Of a DNA stretch of 42,156 nucleotides, positions 34,116-42,156 are shown in pieces. The first letter of the stretch is position 1. Each line of letters begins with the position of its first letter. The notes under the pieces are model-generated. The model made no database searches. It was not told the origin of the DNA and worked only from the letters and a program-made list of their open reading frames with translations. The DNA lies in assembly GCA_012839385.1 (NCBI GenBank), contig DUNL01000286.1, positions 1 to 42,156 on the forward strand. The letters are read 5' to 3'. A program made the position numbers and the translations under genes. This DNA is from Clostridiaceae bacterium (GTDB lineage Bacteria; Bacillota; Clostridia; Saccharofermentanales; DTU023).

Positions 34116-34832
34116 TCAAGAACCCAGGTAAGCCTCTCGAATACGTTTGTCGTCCAACATATCTTTGGCGACGCCTTCGTAAACAATTTTTCCTGTTTCC
34201 AATACATAGGCTCTGTCAGCTATACTTAGGGCCATACGAGCGTTTTGCTCCACCAACAATATAGTAGTACCATCACTACGCATGCTTTGAATCAGATCAA
34301 AAACTTCTTTGACCAGTAAAGGGGACAAGCCCATAGAAGGCTCGTCCATGAGCAACAATTTTGGTCGGGACATCATAGCCCTGGCAATAGCGAGCATCTG
34401 CTGTTCTCCGCCCGAAAGTGTTCCGGCAGGCTGTTTGCGTCTCTCTGCTAAACGAGGGAAGCGCTCAAACATTTTATCCAAGTCGGCTTTAATTTCAGAC
34501 TTTTTATTTCTGGTATAGGCACCCATTTCTAGATTGTCTTCAACAGATAATCTGGTAAAAATACGTCTTCCTTCCGGGACTTGAGCTAAACCGGTTTCTA
34601 GAATATCTTCCGGCTTGACTTTAAGCAGATCAAAGCCATTATATATTATCTGACCTTGCCGGGGACGTAAAAGCCCCGAAATGCAATGCATAATTGTTGT
34701 TTTGCCGGCACCGTTAGCGCCAATCAAAGAAACTAGTTCACCTTCTTCCTCAATCTCAAGAGACACTCCTTTAACAGCGTGAATTGAGCCATAGAAAACA
34801 TGGAGATCTCTAATAGCAAACATCGTCTTCAT
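34116..34832 (-). CDS. livF: Branched-chain amino acid ABC importer ATPase LivF
   Basis: The second ATPase of the high-affinity leucine/isoleucine/valine importer, 238 residues. Walker A is GANGAGKTT, the signature is LSGGEQQML and Walker B is LLLMDEPSMGL. The LivF-specific pattern VPEGRRIFTRLSVEDNLEMGAY follows the Q-loop. It begins two bases after livG and closes the operon. Confidence 0.93.
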   Translation of the reverse strand: MKTMFAIRDLHVFYGSIHAVKGVSLEIEEEGELVSLIGANGAGKTTIMHCISGLLRPRQGQIIYNGFDLLKVKPEDILETGLAQVPEGRRIFTRLSVEDNLEMGAYTRNKKSEIKADLDKMFERFPRLAERRKQPAGTLSGGEQQMLAIARAMMSRPKLLLMDEPSMGLSPLLVKEVFDLIQSMRSDGTTILLVEQNARMALSIADRAYVLETGKIVYEGVAKDMLDDKRIREAYLGS

Positions 34833-34834
34833 GT

Positions 34835-35599
34835 TCAGACCTCACTTCCCAGATATGCGGTGATAACTTCTTCATTATTTTTGATCTCTTCGGGCGAACC
34901 TTCGGCAATTACGCGTCCGTAATTCAAGACTACAATCTTTTCACAGATTCCCATAACTAACTTCATATCGTGTTCAATCAAGAGAACAGCGATCATAAAA
35001 TGTTTCCTGATTTTATCTATCGTACTCATTAATTCCTCTGTCTCTGAGGGATTCATACCTGCCGCAGGTTCATCAAGTAACAAAATACGGGGATTAGTAG
35101 CCAGAGCGCGACAAATTTCTAATTTACGTTGCTGTCCATAGGGTAAACTACCCGCATAATGGTCAGCATATGACTCCAGCTCAAAAACTTCCAAAAGCTC
35201 CATAGCTTTTTTGTGAGTTTCTTTTTCTTCACGCCAGAAGGATGGTAAGCGAAAGACTCCGGACGGAACGGAATATTTACCTTGTCGCAAACAACCAACT
35301 TTAACATTATCGATAACGGGCATATTGCGAAACAAACGAATATTCTGAAAGGTTCGAGTAAGCCCCTGAGCTACCGCTTGATGAGGTTTTTTTCCTTTCA
35401 TTTCTTGGCCATCCAGAAATACTTGTCCACTATTAGGTTGATATACATAAGTAAGTAAATTAAAGACAGTTGTTTTGCCGGCGCCATTTTGCCCTATAAG
35501 TCCTGTAATACTGTTATTATCAACAGTGAAGCTTACATCATCGACAGCAGTGAGCCCACCGAAACGAAGCGTCAGATTTTTGACTTCCAATAATGACAT
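34835..35599 (-). CDS. livG: Branched-chain amino acid ABC importer ATPase LivG
   Basis: An ATPase subunit of 254 residues. Walker A is GQNGAGKTT, the signature is LPYGQQRKLE (the LSYGxQR variant usual in LivG) and Walker B is ILLLDEPAAGMNP. The motif GLTRTFQNIRLFRNMPVIDNV and the C-terminal YGRVIAEGSPEEI are typical of LivG. It is directly adjacent to livM and livF, with gaps of one and two bases. Confidence 0.93.
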   Translation of the reverse strand: MSLLEVKNLTLRFGGLTAVDDVSFTVDNNSITGLIGQNGAGKTTVFNLLTYVYQPNSGQVFLDGQEMKGKKPHQAVAQGLTRTFQNIRLFRNMPVIDNVKVGCLRQGKYSVPSGVFRLPSFWREEKETHKKAMELLEVFELESYADHYAGSLPYGQQRKLEICRALATNPRILLLDEPAAGMNPSETEELMSTIDKIRKHFMIAVLLIEHDMKLVMGICEKIVVLNYGRVIAEGSPEEIKNNEEVITAYLGSEV

Positions 35600-35600
35600 C

Positions 35601-36731
35601 TTATCTTCTTCCTTTCCATTTGCGCTCCAGAGCTTCCTCAGGCGTGCCCGTAGCTGAACCTACTCTGTCACTGACAGCGCTATCCGCTTTGCGTTCCGCG
35701 CTACCGCTAACAGGTATATTTTCTTGTGAAATAGCGCTACTACCTCCAACTCCAGATTGTGGTACAGGTTTAAGTCCATTGTGCTTAATCAGGCTGAGAA
35801 AGATCTTCTGAGAGAGTTCTTTCTGGCCTAGTAAGCCCTCAGGACGATACAGCATTAGCAATACCAGTACCGTTGAGTAAATCAGCGTACGGTAGACCGC
35901 TAAACCACGCAAAATCTCCGGTAACAACGTTAAAAAGAATGCCGCTAAAACAGATCCTGTCAGAGAACCTATACCTCCCAGAACAACCATGACCATAAAA
36001 TTTATGGATTGATTATAGTCAAAGAAATTTGGTTCCAAGACACCCTGATAATGCGCATACAGACCACCTGCTACTCCGGCGAAAAAGGCGGAAAGTGAAA
36101 AAGCTATCAATTTGTAACGAGTAACAGCAACTCCTGAAGCCTCAGCGGCTATATCATCTTCACGAATTGATAAGATGGCTCTGCCGTGGCGGGAACGGAT
36201 CAATGTATAGATAATAATAATTGTTGAAATCAGTATCCAGTAACTTACTGTATAGGTAGAGGTAAAGGAGATACCTGTTAAAGGCTGACCGCCTCCTGTT
36301 ATTTTCAGTGAACGCATCATGACTTTAACTATTTCGCCGAAAGCTAAAGTAGTAATAGCTAGATAGTCGCCACGCAAACGGAAGGCGGGAACACCGACAA
36401 TAAGTCCGGAAAGAGCGGCCATCAGGCCACCTGCCACCAATGACAGCAACATAATCGGCATATTGCCTGGACGGTTTAAGGACAGTGTAATCAGAGCGGA
36501 AGAATATGCTCCCACCGACATAAATCCGGCATGCCCAAGACACAACTCACCTAGGAGACCCGTTGAAAGGTTAAGCGAAACTGCGGCAATACTAAAAATA
36601 CAGCAGAGATTGAAGAGATCTCTATAGCTTCGACTTAGTGTGCCGGAACTAAAAAGTAGATGAAAAACCAGATAGAGCGCTGCCGCGGCCAGTAGATTTA
36701 CGGAATAAGATATGAATCTAGATTTTGACAT
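35601..36731 (-). CDS. livM: Branched-chain amino acid ABC importer permease LivM
   Basis: A membrane subunit of 376 residues. The family core covers about residues 1-310: GHAGFMSVGAYSSAL, the loop FRLRGDYLAITTLAFGEIVKVM that contacts the ATPase, and FMVMVVLGGIGSLTGSVLAAF. After RPEGLLG the protein continues for about 60 extra residues, rich in Ser, Gly and Ala, ending in KWKGRR. LivM proteins usually stop near this point, so the cytoplasmic tail is an addition, apparently unstructured. It starts eight bases after livH. Confidence 0.92.
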   Translation of the reverse strand: MSKSRFISYSVNLLAAAALYLVFHLLFSSGTLSRSYRDLFNLCCIFSIAAVSLNLSTGLLGELCLGHAGFMSVGAYSSALITLSLNRPGNMPIMLLSLVAGGLMAALSGLIVGVPAFRLRGDYLAITTLAFGEIVKVMMRSLKITGGGQPLTGISFTSTYTVSYWILISTIIIIYTLIRSRHGRAILSIREDDIAAEASGVAVTRYKLIAFSLSAFFAGVAGGLYAHYQGVLEPNFFDYNQSINFMVMVVLGGIGSLTGSVLAAFFLTLLPEILRGLAVYRTLIYSTVLVLLMLYRPEGLLGQKELSQKIFLSLIKHNGLKPVPQSGVGGSSAISQENIPVSGSAERKADSAVSDRVGSATGTPEEALERKWKGRR

Positions 36732-36739
36732 AACTCCAC

Positions 36740-37630
36740 CTACACTTTCTCTCTTTCGCTTTTGCCCAATAATCCGGCGGGTTTCAGTAACAACACCAGA
36801 ATCAGAACAATAAAGACAACTCCCTCGGAGAGCTGAGCCAACTGAGGCGGTATATAAGCTCTGGTCATAGTTTCTACCAGACCCAGCAGGAAGCCGCCTA
36901 ACATAGCTCCCGGGATCAAACCGATTCCCCCTAGAACTGCGGCGATAAAAGCTTTTATCCCGGGCAAGGCCCCCATGTAAGGAGTTATTTGTGGATAAGA
37001 AACGATGTATAGCGCCGCCGCTATGCCGGCCATAGCGCAGCCAATTGCAAAAGTCATGGTAACAATGCGATTCACCTTTATCCCCATCAAATAGGAACCT
37101 TTAAGATCTTCCGATACAACCAGCATGGCTTTGCCTGCTTTGTGACGGGAAACAAAAAGCTGTAGTAAGATCATCACTATCACGGCTGTTACAATAGTAA
37201 TCAAAGTCCAAGAACTGAGGCTGATACTACCTATTTTTAAAACCGGAAATCTGCCCGCAGTCAATGGAAAAGCTCTAGGATCCGGGGTAAATAAAATCAT
37301 ATAAAGTGTTTGTAGAAACAAGCTGATAGCGATCGCGGTAATCAACGCGGATAGTCTGGACGCGTTGCGTAAACGCCTATACGCTATTCTCTCAATTAAG
37401 ATACCGATGACAACAGATAATAAAGTAGCCAACAATGTCGCCAGAACAAAATGCATATTCCATTTCGTCATGAAGAATAAAATGAAATATGCCGCCGTCA
37501 TAATAATTTCACCATGGGCAAAATTAATCAATTTAATGATCCCATAAACCATGGTGTAACCAAGTGCGATCAAGGCATAGATTGACCCGATCTGTAAACC
37601 GTTCAGAAATTGCATAATAAAGTATGTCAT
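36740..37630 (-). CDS. livH: Branched-chain amino acid ABC importer permease LivH
   Basis: A membrane subunit of 296 residues with eight or so helices. NGLQIGSIYALIALGYTMVYGIIKLINFAHGEIIM is the family's opening, and KAFIAAVLGGIGLIPGAMLGG is the conserved ATPase-contact region. It is followed closely by livM. Upstream, a terminator separates it from livJ, so livJ is probably made in excess over the membrane subunits. The start ATG has only a weak ribosome binding site. Confidence 0.93.
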   Translation of the reverse strand: MTYFIMQFLNGLQIGSIYALIALGYTMVYGIIKLINFAHGEIIMTAAYFILFFMTKWNMHFVLATLLATLLSVVIGILIERIAYRRLRNASRLSALITAIAISLFLQTLYMILFTPDPRAFPLTAGRFPVLKIGSISLSSWTLITIVTAVIVMILLQLFVSRHKAGKAMLVVSEDLKGSYLMGIKVNRIVTMTFAIGCAMAGIAAALYIVSYPQITPYMGALPGIKAFIAAVLGGIGLIPGAMLGGFLLGLVETMTRAYIPPQLAQLSEGVVFIVLILVLLLKPAGLLGKSEREKV

Positions 37631-37659
37631 ACGATTCTCACTTCAGAGGAGTCCTCTCT

Positions 37660-37717
37660 AAAAAGAACAGAGTCATAAACCAAGGAGGCTTGTCGTCTCA
37701 CCTGGCTCATGACTCTG
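37660..37717 (-). terminator. Terminator between livJ and livH
   Basis: On the minus strand CAGAGTCAT (37717-37709) pairs with ATGACTCTG (37676-37668), followed by TTCTTTTT. It sits between the binding protein and the first permease gene; partial read-through would reduce the membrane subunits relative to the binding protein. Confidence 0.65.
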
Positions 37718-37775
37718 AAAAAAACTAATCTTTATACTATAACTTTGCTCAAACCGTCCTGATTAAAATGCAAAA

Positions 37776-39017
37776 TTACTCGTCGCTTTGCATCTTAGAG
37801 AACAATGTATAGTTTCCATCTTTGATCAGGATAATAGTCACTGGTTTGATCGGATTATTGTTTTCGTCAAAAGTAATATTGCCGGTAACGCCCTCATATT
37901 CGATATTTTTGAGAGCGTTTATAATAGCGTCGGCATCAGTTGATCCGGCTTCTTCAATCGCCTGAGCCATCATCATGGCACCGTCATAACCTAGGGCTGC
38001 AAAAGAAATAGCTTCCATACCATAGGCATCACGATAGGCAGTAAGGAAGTTTTGCAACTTCTCATTCGGATCATCGGGCGCATAGTGATTAGTGAAATAA
38101 GCGCCATCGGCGTCATTTTTATCCTCGCCGATTACATTCTCACTCAAGACGCCATCCCAACCATCGCCACCTAAGAACGGTACATCTAACCCTACCTGTT
38201 TGGCTTGGCGGACAATCATAATATTGTCGTTATAGTAGTTCGGTACATAGAGGACTTCCGGTTCAGCGGCCAGAATTCTAGTCAACTGAGTCTTGAAATC
38301 CGTATCACCTGAGCTGTAGTTCTCATTAGCAACTATTTCTACTCCTTCTGTCTCACATCTGCCTAGGAAGGCATCTGCCAATCCTTGAGAGTAGTTGTCA
38401 GAAATGTTATAGATTAATGCCGCCTTTGTCAGCTTCATTTCTTTAGCGATAAAGGTAGCCATCAATTCTCCCTGTGTATCATCAATGAAGCAGGCTCGGA
38501 AAACATTGGGTCCTTGCTCGGTTATATCAGCAGAAGTACCTGTAGGGGTAATCATCGGCATATTATCCAGAGCCGCTCTCTGAGCGACAGTAATAGAAGG
38601 ACCGGAAGTAACATCCCCCACCAGCGCCACAATTTTATCCTCATTTACCAGTCGATTATAAGCATTAGTAGCTTCGACAGAATCGCCTTTTTCATCATAA
38701 ACAATATATTCAATCTTCTTACCCAACACGCCGCCCTTTTCGTTGACCTCTTTCATAGCCAGTTGAGCACCGTTATCCGCCGCGATTCCATAAATTGAGA
38801 CATCACCGGTCAGTGGCGCCAGACCACCGATTTTAATTGTGTCTCCCGTGGAATCCTCATCATTAGCTTCAGTATCGGTATTGTCGGCTTCTTTTACCTG
38901 GGCATCCTCATCGGGTGTTTTCTTTTCCGTTGTTTCTCCACAGGCTGCCAACAGCATAATAATTGCCATCAACACCAAGATTACTGACATAATTTTTTCT
39001 GTTTTAGACTTTCTCAT
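37776..39017 (-). CDS. livJ: Branched-chain amino acid-binding lipoprotein LivJ
   Basis: The extracellular ligand-binding subunit of the liv importer, 413 residues. The signal peptide ends in lipobox LLAAC (about residues 22-26), followed by an acidic linker to about 60. The type I periplasmic-binding fold begins IKIGGLAPLTGDVSIYG, and further conserved segments are GVTSGPSITV-like VGDVTSGPS (with the ligand-contact serine), PMITPTGTSADIT and FRACFIDDTQGE. Leu/Ile/Val binding is expected from its operon; other amino acids or amides are possible in this family. The start follows AGGAGGTCAATTGT. Confidence 0.92.
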   Translation of the reverse strand: MRKSKTEKIMSVILVLMAIIMLLAACGETTEKKTPDEDAQVKEADNTDTEANDEDSTGDTIKIGGLAPLTGDVSIYGIAADNGAQLAMKEVNEKGGVLGKKIEYIVYDEKGDSVEATNAYNRLVNEDKIVALVGDVTSGPSITVAQRAALDNMPMITPTGTSADITEQGPNVFRACFIDDTQGELMATFIAKEMKLTKAALIYNISDNYSQGLADAFLGRCETEGVEIVANENYSSGDTDFKTQLTRILAAEPEVLYVPNYYNDNIMIVRQAKQVGLDVPFLGGDGWDGVLSENVIGEDKNDADGAYFTNHYAPDDPNEKLQNFLTAYRDAYGMEAISFAALGYDGAMMMAQAIEEAGSTDADAIINALKNIEYEGVTGNITFDENNNPIKPVTIILIKDGNYTLFSKMQSDE

Positions 39018-39116
39018 ACAATTGACCTCCTGTTTAATTGTATTGTTCGACTATCTCTCAATGCCTGTCAGCTGTATTTTTATTCAACATTGAGTAGACC
39101 ATATCGAATTCCTCAA

Positions 39117-39145
39117 ATTCTATTAAGATTTATGGAAAAGGTCAA
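39117..39145 (-). promoter_or_regulatory. liv operon promoter
   Basis: On the minus strand TTGACC (39140-39145) and TAGAAT (39117-39122) are separated by exactly 17 bases. GAATT-N5-AATTC sits at and just after the -10, a possible regulator site. The rest of the 366-base divergent gap (39018-39383) shows no gene and no convincing promoter for the MATE gene. Confidence 0.65.
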
Positions 39146-39383
39146 ATGGAATAATAAAGATTAACGTATTAGCTAATATATCTTAATATTTTTATGCTTT
39201 AATGTGCATGTTGTCTATGAGGTTATTATTTAATCCGTGTAGCGTGAACAGTATTTATCATAAAAATTATGTTATTATCTAATCAATATCTGTCACTACG
39301 GATTGAGCGTTTTGCTATCCTAACCACTAACTATTATTGGGCAAAGCTAAAACAAACTTGAGTCTATTATAGAGGTGTTATTC

Positions 39384-40775
39384 TTGCTGAAAAAATTGTT
39401 CGCGCAACAAGATATGACTGAGGGAACACCGTGGAAAAAGATCATTTCTTTCGGTATTCCCCTATTAATTGGTAATATTGCCCAACAGATGTACAGTACT
39501 GTTGACAGTATCATAGTCGGTCAATATGTAGGGGACAACGCTCTAAAAGCTATCGGCAGTTCTGCCCCCGTTCTCCAATTACTATTAATCTTCTTTATGA
39601 TGGTTGGTACCGGTAGCAGTATAATGGTAAGCCAATACTTTGGGGCGCGTGACCGTGCCAATCTTTCCAAATCTATTGGCACCGCCATAATTTGGACAAT
39701 TATTATTGGTACCGGACTTATGATTTTAGGTGTTTTCATTGCCGATCCCCTGTTGAGGTTAACAAAAACCCCGAGCAGTTATTTAGCCTGGAGCAGAGAT
39801 TATTTAAGCATCTATTTCTGGGGTATTCACGGCTTAGCCTTTTACAATATTCTTTCCGGTATTCTGCGTGGGCTGGGAGACAGTATCAGTTCACTGCTCT
39901 TTGTGCTGGTAGCTACCGTCTTAAACATCATACTGGACATATTTTTTGTTCGTGATTTGGGCATGGGCGTTACAGGAGTTGCTATCGCGACAGTTATCAG
40001 TCAATATGTGTCAGCTTTTCTGGCTATTTTAAAGTTAAGACGCTATAAAGATTTTGATATGGCTTTTAAGTTTCTTAAGCCGGATCGTAAGGCTAGCAAA
40101 AATTTATTTCGGCTGGGAATCCCCTCAGGAATCATGCACGGTATATTCGCTCTATCAATGTTTTTTGTACAAAGACTTACCAATCAGATTAATATCGCCG
40201 ATATCACAACAATGGTAATACGGGTTGACGGCTTAGCTATGCAGCCAAATCTCACTTTCGGAATCGCTATGTCAACTTTTACCGGACAAAATGTCGGAGC
40301 AGGTAAAATGTACCGCCTCAAGCAAGGAGCAAAACAGGGTATGGTATTAGCTTTATCAACAACTATATCCCTCACAAGTCTATTAATTTTATTCGGTAAA
40401 GATATCATGCGTTTATTTACAAAGACGCAAGCCAATGTGAATCTGGCCTATTCTATGATGTTAGTATTAGTTGTAGGTTATATCGCCTTCGCTGTGACGC
40501 AAGTACTCTCTGGAATTATGCGGGGAGCAGGCGATACCATGACACCCATGTGGATTATTATTTTCAACAATATTGTCTTCCGTATTCCTGTTGCCTATCT
40601 GCTCGCCCATCTGACTCGATCTCCGGAATGGCCACATGGCAAACCAATCTCAACATTCGGCTCCTTAGTACTAACTTGGTTAATGGGTACTGTATTAATT
40701 TCAATTTTTTATCGTCGTGGAAAGTGGAAAAACAAAGCATTAGTTAAAGCAAAATCTGAAATCAGTCCGGATTAG
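39384..40775 (+). CDS. MATE-family efflux transporter
   Basis: A 463-residue multidrug and toxin extrusion protein with about 12 membrane helices in two repeats (PWKKIISFGIPLLIGNIAQQMYSTVDSIIVGQYVGDNALKAIGSSAPV; second repeat from LFRLGIPSGIMHG). The IAQQMYSTVDSIIVG motif matches the DinF-like/Gram-positive group. It should export cationic drugs or metabolites using a sodium or proton gradient. I chose TTG 39384 because AGAGGTG lies six bases upstream; a GTG at 39375 overlaps that site. It is a single gene, divergent from livJ. Confidence 0.92.
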   Translation: MLKKLFAQQDMTEGTPWKKIISFGIPLLIGNIAQQMYSTVDSIIVGQYVGDNALKAIGSSAPVLQLLLIFFMMVGTGSSIMVSQYFGARDRANLSKSIGTAIIWTIIIGTGLMILGVFIADPLLRLTKTPSSYLAWSRDYLSIYFWGIHGLAFYNILSGILRGLGDSISSLLFVLVATVLNIILDIFFVRDLGMGVTGVAIATVISQYVSAFLAILKLRRYKDFDMAFKFLKPDRKASKNLFRLGIPSGIMHGIFALSMFFVQRLTNQINIADITTMVIRVDGLAMQPNLTFGIAMSTFTGQNVGAGKMYRLKQGAKQGMVLALSTTISLTSLLILFGKDIMRLFTKTQANVNLAYSMMLVLVVGYIAFAVTQVLSGIMRGAGDTMTPMWIIIFNNIVFRIPVAYLLAHLTRSPEWPHGKPISTFGSLVLTWLMGTVLISIFYRRGKWKNKALVKAKSEISPD

Positions 40776-40812
40776 CCGTATATATTTCCGCATTTCAATC
40801 GTAAATTCTGTT

Positions 40813-40842
40813 TTGTCCTCATCTTCTCACTTATGCTACAAT
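40813..40842 (+). promoter_or_regulatory. SRP RNA promoter
   Basis: TTGTCC (40813-40818), 18 bases, then TACAAT (40837-40842), preceded by TGC (extended -10). Transcription would start near 40850, matching the 5' end of the folded SRP RNA. Confidence 0.65.
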
Positions 40843-40850
40843 TAAATCCT

Positions 40851-40995
40851 AACGCCGTAATCGGCCTGCAGTTGATAGTGGGTCCCGTGCGATGCGGCCC
40901 GTGAACCCCGTCAGGTCTGGAAGGAAGCAGCGGTAAGCGGCAAACCGTAGGCGCCGCGGGGGTGCCCGCCTCAGCTGCAGCCCGGAGACGGCGTT
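40851..40995 (+). ncRNA. ffs: Signal recognition particle RNA (4.5S-type)
   Basis: The RNA core of the signal recognition particle, which binds Ffh and directs membrane proteins to the membrane. The Ffh-binding hairpin holds the near-universal GTCAGGTCTGGAAGGAAGC followed by AGC (about 40910-40931). The ends close as one long hairpin: AACGCCGT (40851-40858) pairs with ACGGCGTT (40988-40995), CTGCAG (40866-40871) with CTGCAG (40975-40980), and GTGGG with CCCGC further in. The position directly before dnaX is the same as in B. subtilis (scr-dnaX). At about 145 bases it is longer than E. coli 4.5S but shorter than the Bacillus form with an Alu domain. Exact ends are inferred from the helix and promoter. 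Confidence 0.93.
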
Positions 40996-41018
40996 TTCCA
41001 CAAAAGGAAGGGGAAGCT

Positions 41019-42156
41019 ATGGCCAGAATCGCATATTATCGTGAGTGGAGACCTCAGACATTTGATGAAGTTGTAGCTCAAGAACAGGTTGTTTTTCCAC
41101 TACGGCAGAGTGTAGTTAAAGGCGCGATCGGTCATGCCTATCTTTTTTCCGGTACCAGAGGAACCGGCAAAACATCTTTGGCTCGTATCTATGCTAAAGC
41201 TGTGAATTGCCTAGACATCCAAGACGGTAACCCCTGCAATAAATGTGAAATTTGTGTCGCGATCAACGAGGGCACTCTACTTGACGTGATAGAAATGGAC
41301 GCGGCTTCTCATAACAGCGTCGAGAATATTCGTCGCATGGCTGACGAGGTGCTGTTCGCGCCGGTTTACGCTCGCTACAAAGTCTATATCATAGATGAGG
41401 TGCACATGCTATCCGGCGGCGCCTTCAACGCCTTACTAAAAACTTTGGAAGAGCCACCGGCACACGCTATTTTCATCTTGGCTACCACAGAGCCGCACCG
41501 CATACCTGCCACAATTATCTCACGTTGTCAACGTTACGATTTCCGTCGTATCCCCCAGACGGAAGTAACCAAGCGCCTACGCTTGATCGCTGATAGCTAC
41601 GATATTGATATAGCCGATGACGCTCTAATTACAATCGCCGCTCTGGCGGAAGGGACCCTGCGCGACGCTATTTCTTTACTGGATCAATCCGCGACAGGTA
41701 TTGAAGGCCGGATTACACGTGACTCGTTGCTAAATCTTGTCGGTCTGGTAGATGACGATTTTTTAGCGGAAATGGCAGAAGCAATAATCACAAAACAAGT
41801 TGACAAAATACTTCTACTAGTTGAACAGCTCACTATGTCAGGTCGAGACCTAACTCAAGCGGTTATTGACTTAGCTCGTTATCTCCGCAATGTTTTAATC
41901 TGTCAAATCTCTCGCCAACCGGAAAGGATAATTCAGGTCACCGCTCGGAGCCTAGAAAAGCTAATCCTACTGTCAAAACAAATTAAGAACAAGGCTCTGA
42001 TTGATCTAATCCAGGGACTATCTTCTTTGCTTAATGAGCTACGCTGGACGCCGGACATGCGAACCAGCCTGGAGATCGGTCTGATGCGATTGGTAGGTGA
42101 GATCCCTCAATCCACAGGAGTTGATGAACTCCCCTCTATTGACGAAGGCGAATCTC
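41019..42156 (+). CDS. dnaX: DNA polymerase III subunit gamma/tau (partial, cut by window end)
   Basis: DnaX is the ATPase motor of the clamp loader and tau links the polymerase to the helicase. The first 379 codons are present without a stop before the window ends. Walker A is GTRGTGKTS (45-53), and the zinc-binding cysteines are C64, C73, C76 and C79. Walker B is IIDEVHML (125-131), and the SRC arginine-finger motif is at 168-170. Domain III follows (about 245-365). The start ATG follows GGAAGGGGAAGCT. The C-terminal tau region lies beyond the window. The usual next genes (yaaK-recR) are not visible. Confidence 0.96.
   Translation, partial: MARIAYYREWRPQTFDEVVAQEQVVFPLRQSVVKGAIGHAYLFSGTRGTGKTSLARIYAKAVNCLDIQDGNPCNKCEICVAINEGTLLDVIEMDAASHNSVENIRRMADEVLFAPVYARYKVYIIDEVHMLSGGAFNALLKTLEEPPAHAIFILATTEPHRIPATIISRCQRYDFRRIPQTEVTKRLRLIADSYDIDIADDALITIAALAEGTLRDAISLLDQSATGIEGRITRDSLLNLVGLVDDDFLAEMAEAIITKQVDKILLLVEQLTMSGRDLTQAVIDLARYLRNVLICQISRQPERIIQVTARSLEKLILLSKQIKNKALIDLIQGLSSLLNELRWTPDMRTSLEIGLMRLVGEIPQSTGVDELPSIDEGES

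Noticed and set aside
39105-39122. CodY box at the liv promoter
   Set aside because: GAATT-N5-AATTC is two bases shorter than the AATTTTCWGAAAATT motif and mismatches its centre.

Overview
This 42-kb window looks like the chromosome of an anaerobic, low-GC Gram-positive bacterium of the class Clostridia. The evidence is the veg-ispE gene pair, an SRP RNA gene directly upstream of dnaX, strong AGGAGG ribosome binding sites, TTGACA/TATAAT-type promoters, lipoprotein signal peptides and an oxygen-sensitive glycyl-radical enzyme. I see no phage, plasmid or CRISPR features, no tRNA or rRNA and no intact insertion sequence. Species cannot be named from sequence alone.

Layout. 1-6 kb: an RNA-processing beta-CASP nuclease and the tRNA thiolase MnmA (both minus), then a threonine-synthase-like enzyme and a YerB-type DUF3048 lipoprotein (plus). 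6-9 kb: a uracil/xanthine permease behind an attenuator-like terminator, and an EamA exporter with a near-leaderless promoter. 9-14 kb: a heterodimeric ABC exporter, glucosamine-6-phosphate deaminase and a small zinc-ribbon membrane protein. 14-16 kb: a DsrE-like protein coupled to D-aminoacyl-tRNA deacylase (plus), opposite veg-ispE (minus). 16-19 kb: an SsuABC/TauABC-like importer of unknown substrate, followed by about 690 bases with no recognisable gene but several inverted repeats. 19-21 kb: an XRE repressor whose own -10 box lies inside a palindrome, divergent from a class I aminotransferase.

21-27 kb is the most unusual part. A GntR regulator, a glycyl-radical enzyme of the eliminase class (Cys-x-Glu active site) and its radical-SAM activase form one operon. 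Next to it is a proline-racemase-family protein in which the second catalytic cysteine is threonine, the signature of trans-3-hydroxy-L-proline dehydratase. Together they suggest anaerobic use of hydroxyproline or a similar compound. The GntR promoter has a palindrome (TATCCT-N6-AGGATA) starting at the -10 box. The same arrangement recurs at the peroxiredoxin gene 8.5 kb away, so the oxygen-sensitive enzyme and the peroxide-removing enzyme may share a regulator.

27-34 kb: a class A penicillin-binding protein with a Pro/Thr/Glu-rich tail, a methylthioadenosine/S-adenosylhomocysteine deaminase, a von Willebrand A lipoprotein and the peroxiredoxin. 34-39 kb: a complete branched-chain amino-acid ABC importer (livJ-H-M-G-F), with a promoter and a terminator between livJ and livH. 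39-42 kb: a MATE efflux pump, the SRP RNA with its promoter, and the first 379 codons of dnaX, cut by the window end.

A theme across the window is hydrophilic insertions or tails in otherwise conserved enzymes (MnmA, the threonine-synthase-like protein, one ABC exporter half, LivM).
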